NCBI RefSeq assembly: GCF_003385895.1
Contig: NZ_QRDQ01000007.1
Location: 372,001-436,000, forward strand
Length of the DNA: 64,000 bases
Reading direction: 5' to 3'
Origin: Flavobacterium cutihirudinis
GTDB taxonomy: Bacteria; Bacteroidota; Bacteroidia; Flavobacteriales; Flavobacteriaceae
Shown: positions 50,918 through 60,658 of the stretch, piece by piece
Layout: each line of letters begins with the position of its first letter
How positions within the stretch are numbered: the stretch's first letter is position 1
Program-made: the position numbers and the translations under genes
Notes under the pieces: model-generated
The model's input: the letters and a program-made list of their open reading frames with translations, nothing else
The model's database searches: none
What the model was told of the DNA's origin: nothing

Positions 50918-52561
50918 ATGAAAAGTAAAATTACTCGATTTCTTGCTCTGGTATTCTTTTTCATTTCCTTCTATACCTTCGCTCAAAAAGATAAGGTGCA
51001 AACAGTTAGTGCTGAGCCGAAATTAAAAGGATATCCAGTAAGTCCTTTTAAAGATACTCTTTTTTATGTTTACAATAATGTAGGTTCTTTTTCAGCCGAG
51101 AACAGGGCAACTGCCATTACTGATAAAATTAGAAAATTATACGAAGATTCCTTTTTTGAAAAGGATTCAATCACGGTTGTTCAATCTGATATTTCTCAGG
51201 ATATTGTTTACAAAGGTGATTTTATTGTTATGTCTATTTTGGACAATGATGCAAAGGCGGAGAATCAAACTAAAAAATATATCGCAAACCGTAATTTAAA
51301 TTTGATAAAAAAAGCAATTATTTATCAAAATGAAAATTATTCTCAACTGCCAAAACGATTAGGATACACGGCTTTAATGATTCTGATAATTGGTTTGGTT
51401 TTATATATTGTTGCGAGAATTTTCAGGGCTATAAAAGCTTATTTTCTAAAACGTAGTGACAGGTATTTTAAAGGAATTGCCTATAATGATATAAAAATAC
51501 TTACTTCGCACAAACAGCAGTTTTTGGTGATGAAATTATTCGGGTTTGTAAAAATTATAACTTTAATTTTTATCGTTTATCTTTCTTTACCTGTATTGTT
51601 TAGTATATTTCCTTCTACAGAAGTTTACACCACAACTTTATTAAGATGGATATTAACACCGGCAAAGCTTGCGTTAATGGGATTTATTGGTTTTCTGCCA
51701 AGTTTGGTTACGATTTTCGTCATCATTATTATTTTTAGATATGCTATAAAAGTGATTAAATTCTTTTTTGACGAGATTAAAAAAGAAAATATTAAAATTG
51801 ATGGTTTTTATAGTGATTGGGCAATGCCAACTTTCAACATCATTCGATTTTTGATGCTTGCCTTTATGCTTGTTATAATTTTTCCATATCTGCCTGGTTC
51901 CGATTCCGATATTTTTAAGGGTGTTTCCGTGTTTGTTGGTATTTTGTTTTCTTTGGGATCTTCAAATGCTATTGCAAATATGGTTGCCGGTTTAGTTATC
52001 ACTTACATGCGACCTTTTAAAATTGGTGATTTTATAAAAATTGGTGATGTCAGTGGAGAAGTAATTGAAAAAACTGCTTTAGTAACCCGCATCAGAACTC
52101 CAAAATTCGAAGATATTACAATTCCAAATGCTACAGTTTTATCAAGTACATCCACAAACTTTTCTGCCAATACGAGACATTCTACAAATGGTTTATTGAT
52201 TCATACAACAGTTACGATTGGGTATGATGTGCCATGGAAAGACATTCATAGTGCTTTGATTAAAGCAGCATTAAAGACCGAAATGATAGAAAAAACTCCA
52301 GAGCCATTTGTGTTGCAAACTAGTTTAGACGATTTTTATGTTTCGTATCAAATAAACGTTTACACGAAAGAACCAACAAAGCAGCCGAGGATTTACTCTT
52401 CTTTGCATCAAAATATTCAGGATTCCTTCAACGAAGCCGGCATTGAAATAATGTCACCGCACTATAATGCAATGCGAGATGGAAATACTACTACTATTCC
52501 GTCTAATTATTTGGATAAAGATTATGAATCACCAGCTTTTATTATAAGTAAAAAAGAGTAA
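50918..52561 (+). CDS. MscS family mechanosensitive ion channel
   Basis: The 547-residue inner-membrane channel has a signal-like N-terminus (residues 1-22) and a periplasmic segment to about residue 145. Four or so helices follow, then the MscS pore and beta domain: GSSNAIANMVAGLVITYMRP, FKIGDFIKIGDVSGEVIEK and ITIPNATVLSSTSTNFS. It releases solutes on hypo-osmotic shock. An in-frame TTG two codons earlier is less likely than the ATG used. Single-gene unit. Confidence 0.93.
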   Translation: MKSKITRFLALVFFFISFYTFAQKDKVQTVSAEPKLKGYPVSPFKDTLFYVYNNVGSFSAENRATAITDKIRKLYEDSFFEKDSITVVQSDISQDIVYKGDFIVMSILDNDAKAENQTKKYIANRNLNLIKKAIIYQNENYSQLPKRLGYTALMILIIGLVLYIVARIFRAIKAYFLKRSDRYFKGIAYNDIKILTSHKQQFLVMKLFGFVKIITLIFIVYLSLPVLFSIFPSTEVYTTTLLRWILTPAKLALMGFIGFLPSLVTIFVIIIIFRYAIKVIKFFFDEIKKENIKIDGFYSDWAMPTFNIIRFLMLAFMLVIIFPYLPGSDSDIFKGVSVFVGILFSLGSSNAIANMVAGLVITYMRPFKIGDFIKIGDVSGEVIEKTALVTRIRTPKFEDITIPNATVLSSTSTNFSANTRHSTNGLLIHTTVTIGYDVPWKDIHSALIKAALKTEMIEKTPEPFVLQTSLDDFYVSYQINVYTKEPTKQPRIYSSLHQNIQDSFNEAGIEIMSPHYNAMRDGNTTTIPSNYLDKDYESPAFIISKKE

Positions 52562-52799
52562 AATATTGATTGTTAGTAACTAAGTTAAAATTTTAACACT
52601 TGAAAATTTTGTTAATTTTTTTTTAAGAAGTAACTTTAGCTAAGAAATCGAAAAGCTTTGTAGATTATAATAATAAATTTCTTATTATAATACAATAAAG
52701 TGAAAATATTGAGGTTTAAATAGATTGAAATGCTTTTCAGAGAAAATGGAAAGTATTGTAGTTGAAGTAGTATCAGATTAATGAATTTAATTGAAGATT

Positions 52800-53099
52800 A
52801 TGAAAAACAATCAACTTAGTCAAGAACAAAGCTTACAAGTATTTTCTAATATGATATCGAACAAAGTTCATAACGGATTTACATTGGAAGAAAGAAATGA
52901 TGAAATGCTTTTCGCTGTACTTTCAAAGGGAGGAAAAGTAGTCAATCATGGTTTGAATTTTATTATCTTTTGCTTGACCTTGGGATTGTGGTCGTTTGCA
53001 TGGCTTTATCTAACGTTGGAAGCGTCAAAGCAAAGAAAAATTTTAGTTGCCATCGATGAGGATGGTTGTCCATTTGAAGAAAAATGTTTAGTAGCTTAA
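52800..53099 (+). CDS. Small hypothetical membrane protein
   Basis: The 99-residue protein has a polar N-terminal half (QEQSLQVFSNMISNKVHNGF) and one hydrophobic segment (FIIFCLTLGLWSFAWLYLTL). It ends with EDGCPFEEKC. No family is recognised, though a short soluble head with one or two helices is a common layout in Bacteroidota. It ends before a terminator. The ATG at 52800 is preferred over the in-frame TTG at 52791. Confidence 0.6.
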   Translation: MKNNQLSQEQSLQVFSNMISNKVHNGFTLEERNDEMLFAVLSKGGKVVNHGLNFIIFCLTLGLWSFAWLYLTLEASKQRKILVAIDEDGCPFEEKCLVA

Positions 53100-53141
53100 A
53101 GCTTTCGCCTTTATACTGTAAACTATAAGCAAAATCAGCCT

Positions 53142-53179
53142 AAAAAAAAAACAGCCATTTTAATGGCTGTTTTTTTTTT
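53142..53179. terminator. Bidirectional hairpin terminator
   Basis: AAACAGCCATT and AATGGCTGTTT pair around a two-base loop with long A and T flanks, between the convergent 52800 and uvrA genes. Confidence 0.9.
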
Positions 53180-53265
53180 ATTTTTTTTATTCTTTGGTCT
53201 AATCTTTTATTAATAAGCCTTAAAGGCAAGAGCCTACAGCTTACTGCCTACAGCTTAAAGCCTAA

Positions 53266-56061
53266 TTAAAGTTTATCTTTTAAATAAACTCCGGTAACGG
53301 ATTCTTTTACTTTTGCAATATCTTCAGGAGTTCCAGAAGCTAATAGATTCCCTCCGTTTTCACCACCTTCGGGGCCAAGATCAATAATCCAATCCGCGCA
53401 TTTTATTAAATCCAGATTGTGTTCAATAACAATTATTGAATGTCCTTTTTCTATAAGAGCATCAAAAGATGCTAATAATTTCTTTATATCGTGAAAATGT
53501 AGTCCGGTGGTAGGTTCGTCAAAAACAAATAGCGCCTTATCTTTTGTTGCTCCTTTTACTAAAAACGAAGCTAATTTAATACGTTGTGCCTCACCGCCAG
53601 AAAGAGTAGAAGATGATTGTCCTAGTTGTACATATCCCAATCCGACATCCTGAAGTGGTTGTAGTTTCTGAATGATTTTTGTCTGTTTGTTTTTCTCAAA
53701 AAAAGCAATGGCATCATCGATTGTCATAGTTAAGATATCGTTGATGTTTTGATTGTCGAAATTGACCTCCAAAATTTCTTTCTTAAATCTTTTTCCACCG
53801 CAAGTTTCACATGGCAAAGAAACATCGGCCATGAAAACCATTTCAACATTTATAGAACCTTCTCCTTTACAGGTTTCACAGCGTCCTCCATCAACATTGA
53901 AAGAGAAATGTTTGGCCTGATAACCTCTAATTTTGGATAACTTTTCTTTAGCATACAAATCACGAATATCATCATATGCTTTAATATATGTTACCGGATT
54001 AGATCTTGAGCTTCTTCCAATTGGATTCTGATCTACGTATTCAATGTGTTTGATTTGCGAAAAAGAACCTGATATTTCAGTAAATTGTCCCGCTTTTTCT
54101 CCTGCATTTTCAAGTTTCTTTTGCATGGCGGGAAACAAAATTTTCTTGATAAGGGTACTTTTTCCACTACCAGAAACTCCGGTGATCACAGTTAACACTT
54201 CCAGCGGAAATGTAACATTTATATTTTTTAGATTGTTTTCTCTAGCTCCAATTATATCAATATGATTTTTGAATTTTCGTCTTTTCTTAGGTACAGAAAT
54301 TTCTAAATCACCATTCAGATATTTAGAAGTAAGTGAATCCGATTTTAGAATTTCTGCATAGGAACCCTGAGCAACCAATTTTCCACCAAAAGTTCCCGCT
54401 TCCGGACCAATATCAATAATCATATCTGCCGCTTTCATAATGTCTTCGTCATGCTCTACTACAATTACGGTGTTCCCTAAATCACGTAGAGATAACAGGA
54501 CTTTTATCAAACGTTCAGAATCTTTAGGATGTAGTCCGATACTTGGTTCATCCAAAATATACATCGAACCAACTAAACTACTTCCAAGTGAAGTTGCAAG
54601 ATTAATACGCTGCGATTCTCCTCCGGAAAGGGTAGATGAATTTCGATTAAGTGTAAGATAGTCAAGACCGACTTCTGTTAAAAAGGATAAACGATTATTA
54701 ATTTCAACTAGTAATCGTTTTGCAATTTGTTGTTCGTATACATTTAATTCCAGATTTTTGAAAAAAGTAACTAAATGTTTAATTGGAAGATCAACTAAAT
54801 CGGAAACGGTTTTATTGCCAATTTTGACATACGATGCTTCTTCGCGCAAGCGTTTTCCGCGGCAAGCGTGACATTTCGTTTTTCCGCGATAACGTGAGAG
54901 CATTACACGGTTTTGTATTTTGTAATTTTTCTCTTCAAGTTCTCTAAAGAAATCATTCAATCCTTGGAAATACTGATTTCCTTTCCAAATCAAATCCTTT
55001 TGATCTTCCGTTAACTGGAAATAAGGTTTGTGAATTGGGAAATCAAATTTGTAGGCATGTTTTACCAATTCATCTTTGTACCAACTCATACTGTCGCCGC
55101 GCCAAGGATAAATAGCACTTTCAAAAACAGATAATGAAGTATTAGGCACAACCAAATCGGAATCAATGCCAATTATATTCCCGTACCCTTCGCAAACTGG
55201 GCAGGCACCGTAAGGATTGTTGAAACTAAACAAATGAACATTTGGTTCTAGAAATGTAATTCCGTCCAACTCAAAATTATTTGAATATGAGAATTTTTTG
55301 TCTGTGCCAACTTCCTGTAAAAAGCAAATCCCTTTTCCTTCAAAAAAGGCAGTTTGTACAGAATCTGCAAGACGGTTATAGAATTCCTCTTCTTCTTTAA
55401 CAACGATACGGTCAATAATCAATAAAATGTCTTTGTTATCAAGCTGATGAATGTTTTTCGGAGAAAATTCATCTAATCTGACCATTTCATTTTCGACTAA
55501 TATACGTGCAAAACCTTGTTGTAATAGTACTTTTAGTTTGTCTTCAATTTGTCTGCCTTCTTCAAGATGAATTGGCGCAAGAAGAAGCCATTTACTATCG
55601 ATATCCAGTTTTTTTACCTCAAGAATAACATCGCTTACAGTATTTTTTTTGACTTCTTTTCCAGAAATTGGCGAATATGTTCTTCCAATTCTGGCAAATA
55701 AAAGTTTAATATAATCGTAGATTTCAGTAGAAGTTCCAACCGTAGATCGCGCATTTGTGGTATTTACTTTTTGTTCAATAGCAATTGCGGGAGCGATACC
55801 TTTAATATATTCTACTTTTGGTTTATCCAAACGTCCCAAAAACTGACGTGCATACGATGATAAACTTTCAACATAACGGCGTTGTCCTTCGGCATATAAA
55901 GTGTCAAAAGCCAGACTCGATTTTCCTGATCCTGACAGCCCCGTTATGACAACAAGTTTGTTTCGCGGAATTGCGACATCTACGTTTTTTAAATTATGTA
56001 CCTGGGCACCTTTTATGATTATATTTTGCTTCGGGTCGAGCTTAGAAAGATCAATTTGCAT
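53266..56061 (-). CDS. uvrA: Excinuclease ABC subunit A
   Basis: UvrA recognises DNA damage in nucleotide excision repair. The 931-residue protein has the duplicated ABC ATPase layout: Walker [15 protein letters not shown] and [13 protein letters not shown], signatures LSGGESQR and LSGGEAQR, and Walker B DEPSIGLH and DEPTTGLH. Zinc-finger cysteines are at [25 protein letters not shown] and CETCGGKR. An in-frame ATG 19 codons upstream exists, but the ATG at 56061 gives the family-typical N-terminus just before the first domain. It is divergent from the sigma factor gene across 545 bp. Confidence 0.97.
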   Translation of the reverse strand: MQIDLSKLDPKQNIIIKGAQVHNLKNVDVAIPRNKLVVITGLSGSGKSSLAFDTLYAEGQRRYVESLSSYARQFLGRLDKPKVEYIKGIAPAIAIEQKVNTTNARSTVGTSTEIYDYIKLLFARIGRTYSPISGKEVKKNTVSDVILEVKKLDIDSKWLLLAPIHLEEGRQIEDKLKVLLQQGFARILVENEMVRLDEFSPKNIHQLDNKDILLIIDRIVVKEEEEFYNRLADSVQTAFFEGKGICFLQEVGTDKKFSYSNNFELDGITFLEPNVHLFSFNNPYGACPVCEGYGNIIGIDSDLVVPNTSLSVFESAIYPWRGDSMSWYKDELVKHAYKFDFPIHKPYFQLTEDQKDLIWKGNQYFQGLNDFFRELEEKNYKIQNRVMLSRYRGKTKCHACRGKRLREEASYVKIGNKTVSDLVDLPIKHLVTFFKNLELNVYEQQIAKRLLVEINNRLSFLTEVGLDYLTLNRNSSTLSGGESQRINLATSLGSSLVGSMYILDEPSIGLHPKDSERLIKVLLSLRDLGNTVIVVEHDEDIMKAADMIIDIGPEAGTFGGKLVAQGSYAEILKSDSLTSKYLNGDLEISVPKKRRKFKNHIDIIGARENNLKNINVTFPLEVLTVITGVSGSGKSTLIKKILFPAMQKKLENAGEKAGQFTEISGSFSQIKHIEYVDQNPIGRSSRSNPVTYIKAYDDIRDLYAKEKLSKIRGYQAKHFSFNVDGGRCETCKGEGSINVEMVFMADVSLPCETCGGKRFKKEILEVNFDNQNINDILTMTIDDAIAFFEKNKQTKIIQKLQPLQDVGLGYVQLGQSSSTLSGGEAQRIKLASFLVKGATKDKALFVFDEPTTGLHFHDIKKLLASFDALIEKGHSIIVIEHNLDLIKCADWIIDLGPEGGENGGNLLASGTPEDIAKVKESVTGVYLKDKL

Positions 56062-56606
56062 AAAAAAGTCAATTTTTACAAAAGTAATCAATTTTGAGTT
56101 GAGTTTAGTAAAGGACATTGTTCCAAATCTTAACAGAATTCATCGCAAAAAATCAATGCGAAACTTCGAATAAATAAATAGTGATTAAGTATAAAAAGAA
56201 AACTGAAAAGTCTTTTCATAAAAAAAGAAACACCTTTTATAAGTCTTCTATAAGCTATTTAAAAAACGATTAAGGTGTAAATTATCCGATAAATTTGTTT
56301 TTGAAAAATTTCATTAACAATAAAATAATTACATAAGTAGTTGTTTTTTAGATGTTTGAAATTTATTTTTCAGTAATAGAATCTCTTAATATTTGAAGTT
56401 TTAACTCACTTAGTCGATAAAATTTAAATAAAGTGTACCATTTTTAAGTTTTTATTGTTAATTATTTTTAATATAATTTGCTTTTTAAAATTAAAAATTG
56501 TTAAATTTGATCACAATATTAACATAACCAAAAAAAGAGAAGCCTATATCATAAAATTACTTTTTAGAAAATTACTCCAAATTATTAAAACTAAAAAAGT
56601 AGTATT
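56062..56606. other. Long AT-rich divergent spacer
   Basis: This spacer separates uvrA and the ECF sigma gene. Apart from the promoter at 56478-56509 no gene, hairpin or repeat could be supported. It is very AT-rich, with several homopolymer runs. Confidence 0.5.
56478..56509 (+). promoter_or_regulatory. Promoter of the second ECF sigma factor gene
   Basis: TTG at 56478-56480 and TAAATTTG at 56502-56509, separated by 21 bases, match the flavobacterial consensus. The leader to the ATG is about 97 bp. Confidence 0.6.
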
Positions 56607-57191
56607 ATGGCTGATCTGCATATTCCAGACGCTCTATTAGTAAAAAATTATGTTGAGGGCAACGAAGCGGCGCTTTCGACATTAATTAAAAGGCACGAGT
56701 CTAAAATATATGGATTTATATATTCAAAGATTGCTGATAGAGATATTTCAAATGATATTTTTCAGGACACATTTATTAAGGTTATTAAAACCCTTAAAAG
56801 TAACTCCTATAACGAAGAAGGTAAATTTTTGCCTTGGGTAATGCGTATCTCTCATAATTTAATTGTAGATCACTTTCGCAAAACCAAAAAAATGCCAATG
56901 TACAGAGAAACTGAAGAGTTTTCTATATTCTCTGTCATGTCTGATGATTCCCTTACTATAGAAAGCAAAATGATTGCAGAACAAGTAGAGGTCGATCTTA
57001 AAAAACTAATCGAAGAACTTCCTGAAGATCAGAAAGAAGTGCTGTTAATGCGTATGTATCAGGACATGAGTTTCAAAGAAATTTCAGAACTTACAGATGT
57101 AAGTATTAACACTGCACTAGGCAGAATGCGCTATGCTTTAATGAATTTGAGAAAAATAATTGATAAACATCAAATTATTTTAACCAACTAA
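56607..57191 (+). CDS. RNA polymerase sigma factor, ECF family
   Basis: The 194-residue protein has region 2 (SNDIFQDTFIKVIKTLKSNS and the FLPWVMRISHNLIVDHFRK segment) and region 4 (LPEDQKEVLLMRMYQDMSFK then EISELTDVSINTALGRMRYA). Unlike the sigma factor at 17293 it has no membrane-protein partner. Instead a 47-residue ORF follows 49 bp later. Its target regulon is unknown. Confidence 0.92.
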   Translation: MADLHIPDALLVKNYVEGNEAALSTLIKRHESKIYGFIYSKIADRDISNDIFQDTFIKVIKTLKSNSYNEEGKFLPWVMRISHNLIVDHFRKTKKMPMYRETEEFSIFSVMSDDSLTIESKMIAEQVEVDLKKLIEELPEDQKEVLLMRMYQDMSFKEISELTDVSINTALGRMRYALMNLRKIIDKHQIILTN

Positions 57192-57240
57192 TACTATTTT
57201 GAGTATTAAGCCGTTATACTAAGTATAAACTTAATCATAA

Positions 57241-57384
57241 ATGGCAAAAATTTACTCTAAAAAAGCATTAGCTTCAAAAGACTTGAAACCTAAAAAAGAA
57301 GTAGTTTCTTTTTTATTAAATTATTCACAGGCTTTGACAGTTGTGAAGATTGAAAATAAAAGTTTTGAAATTATAGCTAATTAA
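57241..57384 (+). CDS. 47-residue small protein downstream of the sigma factor
   Basis: The short frame encodes MAKIYSKKALASKDLKPKKE, then VVSFLLNYSQALTVVKIENK and SFEIIAN. It starts with ATG 49 bp after the sigma factor stop and ends 58 bp before a strong terminator. The pair is therefore likely one transcript. A basic N-terminal half and a hydrophobic C-terminal half are visible, but no known motif. A modulator of the adjacent sigma factor is a guess from position only. Confidence 0.65.
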   Translation: MAKIYSKKALASKDLKPKKEVVSFLLNYSQALTVVKIENKSFEIIAN

Positions 57385-57877
57385 ACATCCCATTTTTATT
57401 TATCGGATGTTTTAAAAAGAATACCAAATGGTCGTTTTGGTAAAAAGCTCACTATTCGTACGCAAGTATAAATAGTGAGCTTTTTTATTTTGCAGATATG
57501 TTTTTTTTCTTTTAGCTTATCAGAAAGTTAAGCTTTTAATAAAAAATTATTAGTATTTTATTGTGTATTCAATTTTTAATTCTATTTTAGAGAAATAATT
57601 ATATTGTTTGTATTGATACACTTACAATTTTACGATTTACAGTGTAATTATTGTTAAAATAGTGTTTTTTATAAATAGAAAAGAAAATAAGTTTAATTCA
57701 AAATAAAGTATTTAATATGAGAAAAAACTACACTAATTAATTTTCAGTTTGATCTTTTTTTAATTTCTCGAAATAGAGAATGTTAGAAAATGCAATTCTG
57801 CTATTTTACTTGGCAGACAACCAAAATTGCATAGTAAAGAACCCTTAATCTATCTAACTAATCAAACTCAATCTACA
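57385..57877. other. Long spacer with terminator and leader hairpin
   Basis: This 493-bp spacer holds the terminator at 57442 and, further on, an inverted repeat pairing ATGCAATT (57790-57797) with AATTGCAT (57825-57832) in the likely leader of the TPR gene. The rest is AT-rich, with no gene visible. Confidence 0.5.
57442..57486 (+). terminator. Hairpin terminator of the sigma factor unit
   Basis: AAAAAGCTCACTATT (57442-57456) pairs with AATAGTGAGCTTTTT starting at 57471, followed by more Ts. A smaller hairpin (ACCAAA with TTTGGT) lies just upstream. Confidence 0.9.
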
Positions 57878-58939
57878 ATGAAAATAAAATTTTTAATTTT
57901 ATCAATCGTATTGATAAATGTTGGCGCGTATGCTCAAAAAGCGCAAATAAAAGAAGCTCAAGGACTTTATGATAAAGGAAATTCGCAGGAAGCTTTAGCT
58001 ATCTTAAAAAAGACAGAATACCTTATTATTAATGCTCCGGATGAAGATAAGTCCGATTTTTACTTTCTGAAAGGAAATGTTTTGAAAGACCTTGCTGTTA
58101 AAAATATTGATGCTGCGACTAATTTTACTTTAGCATCAGAAGCGTATCAGGATGTGTTTTTATATGAAAATGAATCTGGTAAATTTAAGTTTACAGTAAA
58201 AGCAAATATCGCTCTAAAAGATATGAAAGCGAGTCTTGTAAATGGTGCAATGACTGATTTTAAAGCTGGAAAATTTAAAGAAAGTGCCGAAAAAAGTTAT
58301 AAGGTGTATCTGTTTGATAAAAAAGATACAATAAACTTATTGAATGCAGCTGCATCATCTATAAATGCAAAAGATTACGATTCTGCAGTTAGATATTATG
58401 AAGAGCTTAAGAAGAAAAATTATTCCGGAAAAGGTGTGCGTTATTACGCTACTAACAAAAAAACAAAAGAAGAAGATGTCTTTGTTTCTCCAAAAGCAAG
58501 AGACGCCGCTATTCAGGAAGGATTTTATGAAAAACCAAGAACAGAATCTGTTCCTTCGAAAAAAGTAGAGGTTAATAGTAATCTGGCTTATGCTTACTTG
58601 GAGAAAAGAGATTATAATAAAGCAGAAACAATTTATAATTATGTTTTAGAACTGAGCCCGAATAACATTGATGCTTATGTTAATTTGGCATATTTGAGAT
58701 TACAAATGAAAAAAGATATCGCAGATCAGATTGCCAATTTAGGAACAAGTGCAAAAGAAATGCAAGAATATGAGAAATTAAATGCTAAGAGAGAGGATAT
58801 TACAAAAAGTGCAATTCCGTATCTTCAAAAAGCATTAAGCATTGAACCAAAAAATGAAGATGTAACCAAAACGCTTTTAGGAGTATACAGATCGCTTGAT
58901 ATGACAAGTGAATACAATGCATTGAAAGCTAAAATGTAG
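57878..58939 (+). CDS. Tetratricopeptide repeat protein, exported
   Basis: The 353-residue protein has a signal peptide (MKIKFLILSIVLINVGAYAQ). TPR units follow, for example AQGLYDKGNSQEALAILKKT near the start, NLAYAYLEKRDYNKAETIYN in the middle and AIPYLQKALSIEPKNEDVTK near the end. TPRs mediate protein-protein contacts, probably in the periplasm. The ATG at 57878 leads straight into the signal peptide and is preferred over an upstream start at 57827. Partner unknown. Confidence 0.85.
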   Translation: MKIKFLILSIVLINVGAYAQKAQIKEAQGLYDKGNSQEALAILKKTEYLIINAPDEDKSDFYFLKGNVLKDLAVKNIDAATNFTLASEAYQDVFLYENESGKFKFTVKANIALKDMKASLVNGAMTDFKAGKFKESAEKSYKVYLFDKKDTINLLNAAASSINAKDYDSAVRYYEELKKKNYSGKGVRYYATNKKTKEEDVFVSPKARDAAIQEGFYEKPRTESVPSKKVEVNSNLAYAYLEKRDYNKAETIYNYVLELSPNNIDAYVNLAYLRLQMKKDIADQIANLGTSAKEMQEYEKLNAKREDITKSAIPYLQKALSIEPKNEDVTKTLLGVYRSLDMTSEYNALKAKM

Positions 58940-58972
58940 CTTTTTATAGGCGGAAAGGAATAGAGTTACAGA

Positions 58973-59006
58973 GGCACAAAGGATTTTCTTTGTGCCTTAT
59001 TTTTTT
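58973..59006. terminator. Hairpin terminator between the TPR and nth genes
   Basis: GGCACAAAG (58973-58981) pairs with CTTTGTGCC (58988-58996), followed by a T-rich tract. It ends the TPR transcript and abuts the nth stop codon. Confidence 0.8.
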
Positions 59007-59665
59007 GCAAGAGTTAAAGATTTCTCCATTTCTTCTATGATAGATTTCTTACCGATAGTTTTTGTGATGATATCTTTTTCAAGGCTCCAGCCTCGAGCAG
59101 GCGAATATTCACGACCATACCAAATAATTTGAAGATGCAGGTCGTTCCAAATTTCTCTTGGAAACAATCTTTTGGCATCTTTTTCGGTCTGAACCACATT
59201 TTTTCCATTAGAAAGATTCCATCGGTACATTAACCTATGAATATGCGTATCGACCGGAAAAGCCGGAACACCAAAAGCCTGAGACATTACAACACTTGCT
59301 GTTTTATGGCCTACGGCCGGCAAAGCTTCAAGGGCTTCAAAACTCTGAGGAACCTCGCCATTGTGTTTTTCGATTAAAATTTCAGATAAACCATGAATTC
59401 CTTTTGATTTCATTGGAGACAATCCGCAAGGACGGATAATTTCCTTAATTTCTTCCACAGACATTTTAACCATGTCATACGGATTATCAGCTTTTGCAAA
59501 CAATAAAGGTGTTATTTGATTCACACGAACATCAGTGCATTGTGCCGAAAGCAAAACTGCAATTAATAAAGTATAAGGGTCTTTGTGATCAAGAGGGACT
59601 GGTATTGTAGGGTAGAGTTCTTTTAATGTGTTTATAACAAATTGTACGCGAGCTTCTTTGTTCAT
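58997..59665 (-). CDS. nth: Endonuclease III lacking the iron-sulfur cluster loop
   Basis: This 222-residue base-excision glycosylase/lyase removes oxidised pyrimidines. The helix-hairpin-helix LPAVGHKTASVV supplies the catalytic Lys (K121), and PVDTHIHRLMYRW supplies the catalytic Asp (D139). The usual C-terminal Cys-x6-Cys-x2-Cys-x5-Cys loop is replaced by YGREYSPARGWSLEKDIITK, which contains no Cys at all. The protein therefore cannot bind the 4Fe-4S cluster in the normal way, yet the active site is intact. It stands alone on the minus strand. Confidence 0.93.
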   Translation of the reverse strand: MNKEARVQFVINTLKELYPTIPVPLDHKDPYTLLIAVLLSAQCTDVRVNQITPLLFAKADNPYDMVKMSVEEIKEIIRPCGLSPMKSKGIHGLSEILIEKHNGEVPQSFEALEALPAVGHKTASVVMSQAFGVPAFPVDTHIHRLMYRWNLSNGKNVVQTEKDAKRLFPREIWNDLHLQIIWYGREYSPARGWSLEKDIITKTIGKKSIIEEMEKSLTLAKK

Positions 59666-59940
59666 TTCCGTATTTTTAATCCTGTAAAAATAGTAATAAT
59701 TTTAATGATGTGCCTAATCCAGCTTTCCGTTTCAACTCCTCATTATAGCAGTAACATTTTTAAGTGTTTAAAAGAGCTTCCGCTGGTCGCTTTTTAAACA
59801 CAAAAAATGCAAACTGCCATAATTCCGGGGTTTTCACTACAATCTGGGGCATGAAAAGAATTATGAATTATGAGTTATGAGTTAAAAGTTGTGAGTTATC
59901 TTTGTTTTAAATCTAAAATCAACAATCTAAAATAAAAGAT
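59666..59940. other. Spacer with an inverted repeat upstream of bcp
   Basis: GTGTTTAAAA (59763-59772) faces TTTTTAAACAC (59790-59800), flanking a GC-richer loop. Further on, GAGTTATGAGTTA-like words are repeated before the promoter. No gene is visible. Confidence 0.5.
59897..59904 (+). promoter_or_regulatory. -7 box for bcp
   Basis: TATCTTTG fits TAnnTTTG, 36 bp upstream of the bcp ATG. Confidence 0.5.
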
Positions 59941-60393
59941 ATGACAACATTAAAAGCAGGTGACAAAGCTCCAAATTTCTCCGGAGTAGATCAGGAAGGA
60001 AAAACGCATAAATTAGCAGATTACGCAGGAAAAAAATTAGTAGTTTTCTTTTATCCAAAAGCAAGCACACCAGGATGTACAGCTGAAGCCTGTGATTTAA
60101 GAGATAATTTTCACCGTTTTCAGGCAAATAATTACGAACTTCTTGGAGTAAGCGCTGATAGTCAAAAAGCACAAGTTAAATTCAAAGAAAAGTATGAGTT
60201 GCCATTTCCATTATTAGCTGACGAAGATAAATCGGTAATTAATGCTTTTGGAGTTTGGGGACCAAAGAAATTCATGGGAAGAGAATACGACGGAATCCAC
60301 AGAACCACTTTTGTTATTGATGAAAAAGGAATCATTGAAGAAGTAATCGAAAAAGTAAAAACTAAAGAACACGCTGATCAGATTTTGAAATAG
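59941..60393 (+). CDS. bcp: Thioredoxin-dependent thiol peroxidase (Bcp)
   Basis: This 150-residue peroxiredoxin of the Bcp/PrxQ type reduces hydroperoxides with thioredoxin. The peroxidatic Cys lies in FYPKASTPGCTAEACDLRDN. The second Cys, five residues later, is the resolving Cys of PrxQ. The C-terminal RTTFVIDEKGIIEEVI block is intact. It sits close to nth but on the opposite strand. Repeat sequence begins directly after the stop. Confidence 0.96.
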   Translation: MTTLKAGDKAPNFSGVDQEGKTHKLADYAGKKLVVFFYPKASTPGCTAEACDLRDNFHRFQANNYELLGVSADSQKAQVKFKEKYELPFPLLADEDKSVINAFGVWGPKKFMGREYDGIHRTTFVIDEKGIIEEVIEKVKTKEHADQILK

Positions 60394-60396
60394 TTT

Positions 60397-60430
60397 TCAG
60401 TCGCAGTTTTCAGTTTTCAGTTTTCAGTTT
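60397..60430. repeat. ACTGCGACTGAAAACT-family repeat, copy 4
   Basis: CAGTCGCAGTTTTCAGTTTT, with three further CAGTTTT units, is the reverse complement of the family core. It faces copy 5 (60588) in inverted orientation, enclosing the GCAAAGTGCGC palindrome. Confidence 0.7.
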
Positions 60431-60440
60431 TTTGGAATGT

Positions 60441-60558
60441 TTTTTTAACGCAAAGTGCGCTAAGTTTTTTTAAAGTTGTTTTTTATCAAAAACACAAAAG
60501 TTCTCAAAGTTTAATCGATACAAAGCTTTGCGAACTTTGCGCACTTTGCGTTAAAAAA
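60441..60558. repeat. 26-bp inverted repeat of the GCAAAGTGCGC type
   Basis: Arms 60441-60466 and 60533-60558 are complementary at 25 of 26 positions (starting TTTTTTAACGCAAAGTGCGC). The loop is 66 bases. The element is nested inside the pair of ACTGAAAACT-type repeats. Confidence 0.9.
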
Positions 60559-60587
60559 GAATCGCACCGTAAATCTTGAAATAGTTT

Positions 60588-60625
60588 TCAGTTATTGTCA
60601 GAACTGAAGACTGCGACTGAAAACT
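60588..60625. repeat. ACTGCGACTGAAAACT-family repeat, copy 5
   Basis: AGTTATTGTCAGAACTGAAG leads into ACTGCGACTGAAAACT. It is the inverted partner of the 60397 copy. Confidence 0.7.
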
Positions 60626-60658
60626 AAAAAAAAAGTCCCAAATAAGGGACTTTTTTTT
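60626..60658 (-). terminator. Hairpin terminator of the 60657 gene
   Basis: AAAAGTCCC and GGGACTTTT pair around six bases, with A and T runs on both sides, overlapping the stop codon region. Confidence 0.88.

Noticed and set aside
53220..53262. Repeated GCCTACAGCTTA words after the uvrA stop
   Set aside because: Only two or three imperfect copies in 45 bp, and no clear stem. Too little to call a separate element.
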